39,363 nucleotides of DNA. Source: Bacteroidota bacterium (GTDB lineage Bacteria; Bacteroidota; Bacteroidia; JABDFU01). The stretch is from positions 1-39,363 of the forward strand of contig JABDFG010000018.1 in the NCBI GenBank assembly GCA_013286655.1, read 5' to 3'. Positions 33,801 to 39,363 of this stretch are shown here, piece by piece (positions within the stretch are counted from its first letter, which is position 1; each line of letters starts with the position of its first letter). The position numbers and the translations under genes are program-made. Below the pieces are notes generated by a model. That model was not told where the DNA came from and made no database searches. It worked only from the letters and a program-made list of their open reading frames with translations.

Positions 33801-34903
33801 TTCCTAAGAAGCTGATGTACTATTATGATTTTAATACCTTGGCAGGTCTCTCAGGACCTACTTCTCCTGCTAATTTTCTAGTGGACAGCGCTGAATACTC
33901 TGCTTTTGGTTCTCATGCACCTAAAAGTTACATGTGGTATAAAACCCTAAACGGCGTTACAAACAGTTATGAGACCTACTGGGATGTTGACAGTAAGAGT
34001 GGACTCGCAGATAATCTTACAGATACATTCAACGTAAGAATGATCAACGGTTCACCGGTTCCTGCAGGTAATGTATTGAGGTTGAGAAATCCAAGTGATA
34101 GTATGCAGTTGTTAATGAATATGCCTACCACCGGATATCAGAACCTGATTTTTACTTATGATGTGATGTCCTCCAGTCTCAGCAGTGGGATCAGAGATCA
34201 TATTTTCTCTTATAGCACGAATGGTGGCACCACTTGGTCAACTGCAGGTCTGAATGTAGATTCCTTGATCGTCGGCGGTAACCTGACCTTTGCAAGGGAG
34301 CAGCTTGATCTTCGCACTGCGCCGGGAGTAAACAACAATCCTAATTTTGTATTGAGGGTAATGTTTGCCGGAGGAAATAACGGGACTCCTGCTAAAGGGT
34401 ATTCCGATGCAAGTGGAAATAGCCGTATCGACAATGTATCCTTAGATGGAGATACCATCGTCGGAAATACCAGTGTAGCGATTACACAATTTACCAATAC
34501 ACTCACTCCTGTAAATGAAAATTGTGCTACCGGAGGAATGAACGGAAGTGCTACGGTAACTTCCAGTAATGGTTCCGGCAGTTATTCTTATTCCTGGTCA
34601 GGTCCCGGAGGTTATGCAGGCGGAAATACTAATGTAGAGACTGGCTTAAAAGTTGGTACCTATACCGTAACGGTTACAGATACTCAGGTAAACGGATGCG
34701 TAAAAACAGTCAGCGCAACGGTCTATGGTAACGCCAGTGATATTAATGCAGATGGAGTTACCAACAATACAGATTTCCTTCTGTTAGTGGGCAAATTCAA
34801 TCAGCATTGTGTAGGCTGCAGAGAAGACATCAACGTTGATGGAGTTGTTAATAACAGTGATTTCCTCATCTTGGTAGGAAAGTTCAATCAAACATGTGAT
34901 TAA
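30821..34903 (+). CDS. Giant secreted protein: three WDFN-type domains, Ig and SprB repeats, C-terminal dockerin-like pair
   Basis: 1360 residues. Signal peptide about 1-40 with a long N-region. WDFN-type domains at about 43-305 (KLIHFWDFNQTLP), 310-550 (QLVQYWDFNTTNP) and 998-1215 (KLMYYYDFNTLAG). Between them are three Ig-like domains (about 556-850), a further repeat, and a SprB-type repeat (about 925-995); a second SprB-like repeat spans 1225-1305. The C-terminus is DINADGVTNNTDFLLLVGKF (from 1307) and DINVDGVVNNSDFLILVGKF (from 1336), 29 residues apart: two Ca2+-binding-loop repeats of dockerin type, with D-x-N-x-D-G-x-x-N-x-x-D. The protein stops seven residues later at a TAA, with no T9SS sorting domain. 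A terminator follows directly, so the end looks genuine. Surface role is inferred. Confidence 0.87.
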   Translation: MKTKKLLNKQRARTFSKAGFFRISVLLFFAMLGYLESANAQGSKLIHFWDFNQTLPNTAGASGGGTVPADSLGTATLPLYPNYTQDKSGAAVIRYYRPSRIVRVASSRDSVLDNGIGGSFLYDYSGAHSAFAGAKSQDSTESSVPPSAGNMFVRSRNPSDSCYFYLSLPTGATGANAYSYKNVKLNFTVSGSSSKMARYLVFSYSTDGVTWNPLTSAMDTFNLSGLTNSNWNLDGNHGADTLAVRNPITEASGWYPIGINFSSVTNANNNPNFKIRFQITGSGKDSTGADGSSGNIRYDNFSLTGDTMVIPTNQLVQYWDFNTTNPIGGGGGIALGTAANPLYPSFAKLPVSDSAKIEYSSPSGSDGSGGNAGILDNVAPGSVIYDYSGKYIGNDTNSLAADNIGVRARNPVNNATMTNPSYMYLKIPSTDYKNIKLNFAVTASSTKTAYYMVFQYTTDGSTYKSVTPTMNSSSISTYSGSQGDSLSLHTGTLLTDFGTSTWAPVNINFSSDANVNSNPKFAVRMSFVGGTYLTSNSGNVRFDNISIFGDSATTTTACPFVVSIASNTGNLVCTGTSVTYTAIASGSGTTGATLTYQWQVNGVNKGTNSTIYSYAPANGDIVTCLVTTNLVCAASGPTVTSNAITMTVSSAIVPVVTLNSTQGSHICPIQANRFTATPTNGGLTPSYQWFISEYNRISNTYGSPVQVGNTGTDSTINYTYTALTGDSSYIITCKMTSSVGACASPATVQASDTVFVNPNVSAPTINLVLSTGNNVCLQSTVVITANTTFPGSSPLYSWYVNGVLIYGSSSNVFSTDTLTDGTTISCLLTSSYKCANIPTATSNTITMQIHGVAPYITGLNGIRHGLHMCPGSSAQLNVSNDGNSNIKWSTGQTTQTINVSVGGVYFVSLTDGQGCNLSNSDTLTIDQIPYAYVSSSTNVGCGAANSGAATVIASGAVPPYSYTWSSGQTTASVTGLIAGNYTVTVSDAKGCTNIPKKLMYYYDFNTLAGLSGPTSPANFLVDSAEYSAFGSHAPKSYMWYKTLNGVTNSYETYWDVDSKSGLADNLTDTFNVRMINGSPVPAGNVLRLRNPSDSMQLLMNMPTTGYQNLIFTYDVMSSSLSSGIRDHIFSYSTNGGTTWSTAGLNVDSLIVGGNLTFAREQLDLRTAPGVNNNPNFVLRVMFAGGNNGTPAKGYSDASGNSRIDNVSLDGDTIVGNTSVAITQFTNTLTPVNENCATGGMNGSATVTSSNGSGSYSYSWSGPGGYAGGNTNVETGLKVGTYTVTVTDTQVNGCVKTVSATVYGNASDINADGVTNNTDFLLLVGKFNQHCVGCREDINVDGVVNNSDFLILVGKFNQTCD

Positions 34904-34912
34904 TAAATAATT

Positions 34913-34948
34913 AAATGGTTGCTGATGATACAACATCAGCAACCATTT
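34913..34948 (+). terminator. Rho-independent terminator after the dockerin-tailed gene
   Basis: Perfect 15-bp stem AAATGGTTGCTGATG / CATCAGCAACCATTT with a 6-base loop, starting 9 bases after the stop at 34903, with TTTTA at its 3' end. It separates this gene from the one at 35014. Confidence 0.9.
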
Positions 34949-35013
34949 TAAAGAAACAATAAAAATCAATAAGAATCATACCAAACTAAAAAACCAAACC
35001 AAAAAAGAAAAAG

Positions 35014-38000
35014 ATGAAAAAAAAGTTAATTGGCTTAGGCCTAGTCCTCCTTGGCGCTTTCTCTTCCCAGGCTCAGAATGGGTTGACGAGTGTTACGGTT
35101 GAAAAATACTACATCAGCAATGCGGCGGATGCTGCTGCCGCTGCTGCAGATGGCGGAAGCCAGCTGCCGATAGGTTCTGTTACTTATAGGGTATATGCTA
35201 ATCTTTTACCCGGTTATACGGTGGAAGCTGTTTATGGAAATCCTTCTCCAGTACATGCACTCCGGTTTACGACATCCACTCAATTTTATAACAATTCCAA
35301 TGGGAGTTATACACCTACCTGGAAAGAAAACAAGATTAACAACTCCAATCAAAACGTTCTTGGTCTGGATTCCTGGATTTCTGTAGGTGGTGCTACCACG
35401 GATGCCTTTGGTGTTCTTAAATCGTCCGATAATGGAGTAACTAATCTCTTTACACTCGGGGGGAATGTTTTGTTAAATAACAATCCTGCAGCCGGTATCC
35501 CTTTGACTACACAGGATGGCTATTATAAACAAACGCCTCAATCCGTTACAATAGTAGGTATTAGTACTGATGGGTCTACTCCGGGCGATCTTGGAGTTTT
35601 ACTGGATGGTTCCGCTCAGGGAGATTCAGTAAGTACGACAAATGGATCTATAGCTTCTTTAAATGGCTCAACGGGTTCTACACTAGCTCCTTCTCAGGTT
35701 CTATTGGCACAAATTACTACAGACGGAGTTTTCCATTATGAATTAAATATTCAAATCGGAACTCCCGGAGGAGGAACGCAAAATTTTGTTGCCAGTAACC
35801 CTCAAGTTGGCGAAATTTCAATCCCGAGTCTTATGGGTACGCTTGGCGTTAATCCAACAGTGAGTATTACTTCACCTATAAACGGTACACAATTTGTATC
35901 CGGAGATGTTGCTTCTATAGTAGCATCTGCTTCTGAAATTGATGGTGGGGTAATTGATTCGGTAGAATTTTTTGTTGACGGTGCCCGCGTGGGAGCTTCT
36001 TATGCTGCTCCTTATACCTACAATTATACAACCAGCGCTACAGGATCACATAGCTTAACAGCTTTAGCAGGAGACAATAATGGCAATACAACTACCTCTG
36101 CTCCCATTAACATTACTGTAAATGCTCCGGCAACACCTGCTGTCAGTATTACATCGCCTTTGAATGGCGCTCTGTATACTACAGGAGATAATGTTATTAT
36201 TGATGCATCGGCAAGTTCATCGGACGGAACAATTACTTCCGTACAATTTTTTGTTGATGGAAATTCAATCGGTACCGTTACCGTCGCTCCTTATACAATC
36301 AGTTACACAGCAGCGTTGGGCACACATTCGTTAACAGCTAAAGCTACAGATAGCAGAAGTGCGACGAATATTTCCAGTCCGATTTCTATCGTTGTAAATG
36401 CTCCTGCTCCTCCGACAGTAAATATCACTTCTCCTGCGAACAATTCAAATTATGTTACCGGCGATCAGATCACTATCGATGCTACTGCTACTGCCAATGA
36501 TGGGGGAGGATCCATTGTTTCTGTCCAATTCTTTGTCGATGGAACCTCTATCGGAACTGTTAATTCTGCGCCATATTCAATCAGTTACACTGCCGCAGCA
36601 GGCTCGCATGCGTTGACTGCGAAGGCTACTGACGACAAGGGAACTCATAATACATCGAGCTCTGTAAACATAACTGTTACAAACGAAGTACTTCCTGTGG
36701 TGAACGTTACTTCTCCGGCTAATAATTCAAATTATGTTACAGGGGATATTGTCGCAGTAACTGCGAGTGCATCCTCTTCGGACCCAGGTGGATCAATAAC
36801 ATCTGTTCAGTTCTTTGTTGATGGCATTTCTATAGGTACAGTTAACAGTGCTCCTTATACTGTCAATTACACAGGTGTTTTGGGAACACATGCATTAACT
36901 GCTCAGGCGACCGATAACAGAGGGTTTCAAAATACTTCAGCAACTGTTAATATCACTGTTAATGATGAAGTACCTCCTGTCGTAAACATTACTTCACCAG
37001 CTCCTTTTTCTCAATTCTCTTCTCCGGGAGTGAAAATAACCGTAAATGCTACTGCTACTTCTGCTGATCCGGGTGGATCGATTACTTCTGTACAGTTTTA
37101 CCTGGATGGCAGCTCAATCGGTACAGTTACCGCCGCTCCTTATTCGGCTAACTTTATGACAGATGGTAAAGTGGGCAGACATGGCCTGACGGTTCAGGCA
37201 ACGGATAACAGAGGTGGTGTAACGACTTCGCTTGTTGATTCCATCATTATTATCAATCATCAGCCATACAAGGTTACTTCTGAAATACAAACCTGTCTTA
37301 ACGACAGCTTTTGTTTGCCGGTAACTGCAGTGGATACGGTTAAGAATGTAATTGGCTACGACATGGTAGTTAACTATGATAATTCCAAAGTTGCTCCAAC
37401 TGGTGTGATTACGCTGGATGGTAATCTGATAAATGCTCAATACATCAGCTACACGGACAGCATCAATCCTGCAGCAGGAACGGTTGCTATTTCAGTCTAT
37501 ATGAATGGTAATGCTCCTGCCAATACTTTTTTCACAGGAACGGGAGATATCCTTTGTGTTGAGTTTAAAACAAATTCAGGAAGCTTCACGGCTTCTGATG
37601 CGGCTAACTTCACAGTTCCTACTTTACAGGAAAGTTATATTACCGGCGTTCTTACCAAACAGGTGACTCCGGGTACTTTTACTTCTGTAAAGGACAGTGC
37701 GTTTGACGGTTCTTTAAAATACTGGTCGGATAACCACCCAATTAAATACAATGCGGGTAATCCGGGAGAATACCTTATTACCAATATTTACGGTAATAAC
37801 ACCGCATGTTCCAGCTTATCGGTAGCAGCTGTTCAACCGGATACAACGGGTAATTTTGTTTACAGTATCTGGAACGGTCAGAATATTAATATCAACAAGG
37901 ATATTAAGAATACAACTTCCGTTCAGACAGTTATAAACGGGTTTGATGCCTTATTGGCGGAACGTATATTGATCAATGAAGCATCTTATAAACCAAGCGT

Positions 38001-39003
38001 TTATGCGATGATTGCCAGTGATGTTAACCTGGATGGAGTAGTTAGTGCAGGTGACGTTAGTCAGATTCTGGAACGTGCGGTATTGATCGAACCCGAATTT
38101 GAACAAGCCTGGAATTACAGTGCTCAAGGTGTGTCAGACGGTCAGCCATCAAAAGACTGGTTGTTCATCAATGCTGATACGTTGAATAATTCCGCTTACC
38201 AAACCGGTGGCTATTCTAAATCGAATGTTCCAAAAGTTTCTTTCTGTCAGGGTGTTCCGGTTGTTTACAATGACTGTCCTGTGATTGGCACGGAGACATA
38301 TACCGGTGTGATGTTAGGAGACGTCGATGGAAATTACTCTACCTACGATGCTTCTTCCAATCAATTTAGAATGAATGGAAATGATAAGATCGTATTGGAC
38401 TTGTCTAAAGCCATTGCTAATGGAAGCAATATGGATATCCCTGTTTCTGTAGTATCCCAAGGCACCGTTAATTCGCTTGACCTGGCATTACAATTTAACC
38501 AGGCAAGTATTAACTACAATTCCATTGTTGATAATACAAATTACCTGCAAACCCTAGCTCATTTTAATACCAATGATCAAACGCTAAGGTTTACTTCTTA
38601 TAGCTTGCAGGACTATCAATTGAACAAATCACTGGTGTCGGTTCGTTTTACAATGAATGGTGCGCAAGTGAATCCGACTGATTTTACTTCGTTGACCGGT
38701 ATGTTAAATGGTCAACAAGTTCCTGTAGTAATTATGGGTATCAATGGTCAACAGGCACCTGCTGCAAATGTGGATGTAACCTTTTACCCAAATCCTGCCA
38801 AGGATCAGTTGAATGTTACTGTGTCTGAAAATGCAATTGTTCAGATTATGGATGTTCAAGGTAAACTGGTTTATATTAACGCAAATGTGAGTGCGTATCA
38901 AAATCAGGTTTTGAACACACAAGTTCTTCCAAATGGTGTTTACCTGATGAAGGTGTATAATGATGATTTCTCAACTGTTAAGAAAATCATTGTAAGTAAG
39001 TAA
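35014..39003 (+). CDS. Giant secreted protein: VEKYY domain, five Ig (Big_7-like) repeats, cohesin-like and dockerin-like segments, T9SS type A sorting domain
   Basis: 1329 residues. Signal peptide 1-20. VEKYY domain about 24-275 (VEKYYISNAADAAAAAADGG, LPIGSVTYRVYANLLPGY). Five Ig-like repeats of about 90 residues (281-369, 375-462, 467-555, 561-649, 655-747) with SVQFFVDGxxIGTV, HSLTAKATD and NITV motifs. The region 752-870 has beta-strand-like alternation resembling a cohesin (VDTVKNVIGYDMVVNYDNSK). ASDVNLDGVVSAGDVSQILE (1001-1020) and LGDVDGNYS (1101-1109) form a dockerin-like pair. A second cohesin-like segment, IVLDLSKAIANGSNMDIPV and SLDLALQFN, lies at 1125-1220. The last 75 residues (FYPNPAKDQLNVTVS to KIIVSK) are a T9SS type A sorting domain. 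A-rich leader and no visible Shine-Dalgarno site. Confidence 0.88.
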   Translation: MKKKLIGLGLVLLGAFSSQAQNGLTSVTVEKYYISNAADAAAAAADGGSQLPIGSVTYRVYANLLPGYTVEAVYGNPSPVHALRFTTSTQFYNNSNGSYTPTWKENKINNSNQNVLGLDSWISVGGATTDAFGVLKSSDNGVTNLFTLGGNVLLNNNPAAGIPLTTQDGYYKQTPQSVTIVGISTDGSTPGDLGVLLDGSAQGDSVSTTNGSIASLNGSTGSTLAPSQVLLAQITTDGVFHYELNIQIGTPGGGTQNFVASNPQVGEISIPSLMGTLGVNPTVSITSPINGTQFVSGDVASIVASASEIDGGVIDSVEFFVDGARVGASYAAPYTYNYTTSATGSHSLTALAGDNNGNTTTSAPINITVNAPATPAVSITSPLNGALYTTGDNVIIDASASSSDGTITSVQFFVDGNSIGTVTVAPYTISYTAALGTHSLTAKATDSRSATNISSPISIVVNAPAPPTVNITSPANNSNYVTGDQITIDATATANDGGGSIVSVQFFVDGTSIGTVNSAPYSISYTAAAGSHALTAKATDDKGTHNTSSSVNITVTNEVLPVVNVTSPANNSNYVTGDIVAVTASASSSDPGGSITSVQFFVDGISIGTVNSAPYTVNYTGVLGTHALTAQATDNRGFQNTSATVNITVNDEVPPVVNITSPAPFSQFSSPGVKITVNATATSADPGGSITSVQFYLDGSSIGTVTAAPYSANFMTDGKVGRHGLTVQATDNRGGVTTSLVDSIIIINHQPYKVTSEIQTCLNDSFCLPVTAVDTVKNVIGYDMVVNYDNSKVAPTGVITLDGNLINAQYISYTDSINPAAGTVAISVYMNGNAPANTFFTGTGDILCVEFKTNSGSFTASDAANFTVPTLQESYITGVLTKQVTPGTFTSVKDSAFDGSLKYWSDNHPIKYNAGNPGEYLITNIYGNNTACSSLSVAAVQPDTTGNFVYSIWNGQNININKDIKNTTSVQTVINGFDALLAERILINEASYKPSVYAMIASDVNLDGVVSAGDVSQILERAVLIEPEFEQAWNYSAQGVSDGQPSKDWLFINADTLNNSAYQTGGYSKSNVPKVSFCQGVPVVYNDCPVIGTETYTGVMLGDVDGNYSTYDASSNQFRMNGNDKIVLDLSKAIANGSNMDIPVSVVSQGTVNSLDLALQFNQASINYNSIVDNTNYLQTLAHFNTNDQTLRFTSYSLQDYQLNKSLVSVRFTMNGAQVNPTDFTSLTGMLNGQQVPVVIMGINGQQAPAANVDVTFYPNPAKDQLNVTVSENAIVQIMDVQGKLVYINANVSAYQNQVLNTQVLPNGVYLMKVYNDDFSTVKKIIVSK

Positions 39004-39037
39004 TCGGCATAAGTTGTAAATAGTAGTCTGTTTCATG

Positions 39038-39080
39038 AATGGCCCTTCTTCCAGTTAAAGCTGGAGAAGGGCCATTTTTT
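39038..39080 (+). terminator. Rho-independent terminator after the 1329-aa gene
   Basis: Stem AATGGCCCTTCTTCCAG / CTGGAGAAGGGCCATT with one bulged T, a 6-base loop (39055-39060) and a T6 run. Starts 35 bases after the stop at 39003. Confidence 0.92.
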
Positions 39081-39129
39081 GTGGCGTTAAAATTAACCTT
39101 ATGGTAACATGCGACTTATAACAGGACTC

Positions 39130-39137
39130 TATATTTA
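39130..39137 (+). promoter_or_regulatory. Candidate -7 box for the last gene
   Basis: TATATTTA, one base from TAnnTTTG, 13 bases before ATG 39151 and after the strong terminator of the upstream gene. A promoter is expected here because the terminator separates the two genes. Confidence 0.35.
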
Positions 39138-39150
39138 GCGTTTTTCCGAA

Positions 39151-39363
39151 ATGAAGCGCAGCTTATTGATACTGGTAATTATTTTGTTTGCGGGTTCGGT
39201 CTTTGCAAAAATTGATAACCGGGATACTGTTGTGTTCGATTTATCAAAAGCTATCGTGACGTCTGCTTATTTTGAAGTTCCGGTTTATTTTCTTTCTGCG
39301 GATACCATTCTGGCTATTGATTTTGCAATGAAATACGATCTCACGGAAATTTCCTACAATTCT
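39151..39363 (+). CDS. Secreted protein starting with a cohesin-like domain (partial, runs off the window)
   Basis: 71 residues visible. Signal peptide MKRSLLILVIILFAGSVFAK, then DTVVFDLSKAIVTSAYFEVPVYF, then ILAIDFAMKYD and ISYNS. This aligns residue for residue with positions 1124-1170 of the 1329-aa protein (KIVLDLSKAIANGSNMDIPV, SLDLALQFN, INYNS): both share DLSKAI and a final S/N-Y-N-S. The mature protein therefore begins with the same cohesin-like domain. The C-terminus, and any anchor, lies outside the window. Confidence 0.72.
   Translation, partial: MKRSLLILVIILFAGSVFAKIDNRDTVVFDLSKAIVTSAYFEVPVYFLSADTILAIDFAMKYDLTEISYNS

Noticed and set aside
30821-34903. Loss of a T9SS sorting domain by frameshift or early stop at the end of the dockerin-tailed gene
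   Set aside because: Two stop codons (TAATAA) and a perfect terminator follow within 50 bases, leaving no room for a missing domain.

Overview
The window comes from a member of the Bacteroidota. The evidence is type IX secretion system (T9SS) C-terminal sorting domains of both type A and type B, a PorP/SprF-family protein, SprB-type repeats, AT-rich leaders with little Shine-Dalgarno signal, -7 boxes of the TAnnTTTG type, and an arginine operon built around an ArgF'-type (acyl-ornithine) transcarbamylase. I cannot name the genus. Nothing in the window looks like an integrated mobile element, CRISPR array, rRNA or tRNA.

Layout. (1) Positions 1-4987, minus strand: an arginine biosynthesis operon, GNAT acetyltransferase-argG-argC-argD-argF'-argB (argB enters only at the edge). 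Genes overlap or nearly touch. argF' has an in-frame TAG just before its conserved C-terminal helix. (2) 5047-5964, minus: an RlmI-like methyltransferase. 6063-6857, plus: a small secreted protein made of a domain that recurs later in the window, here called the VEKYY domain. (3) 6864-17658, minus: a complete Kdp potassium-uptake locus. An NtrC-type sigma-54 response regulator with its own terminator is followed by a 30-aa membrane peptide, kdpF, kdpA, kdpB, kdpC, an outer-membrane beta-barrel protein, a 95-aa protein, a short KdpD (KdpD plus Usp domains) and a separate HAMP/PAS histidine kinase. Both sensor genes are broken by a +1 frameshift at an A6 run in the same sequence context. (4) 17809-19702, plus: gltX and folB, one base apart. 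(5) 19867-39363, plus: about 19.5 kb of cell-surface genes. Two giant adhesins and a PorP/SprF gene form a likely operon. They are followed by a VEKYY/SprB-repeat protein, a 1360-aa protein ending in two dockerin-like calcium-binding repeats with no T9SS sorting domain, a 1329-aa VEKYY/Ig protein with cohesin-like and dockerin-like segments plus a T9SS domain, and the start of a further secreted protein that begins with a cohesin-like domain.

How the genes may work together. The Kdp genes describe a potassium-starvation system rewired from the enterobacterial KdpD/KdpE form: sensing is split over two proteins and the output is probably sigma-54 dependent. The surface region looks like a co-located set of T9SS-exported adhesins. 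Its most interesting feature is a possible non-covalent surface assembly, in which a dockerin-tailed protein without a T9SS anchor lies directly upstream of two genes encoding cohesin-like domains. Two domain families (VEKYY and WDFN, named here after their motifs) recur across the cluster, and I do not recognise either as a described domain.
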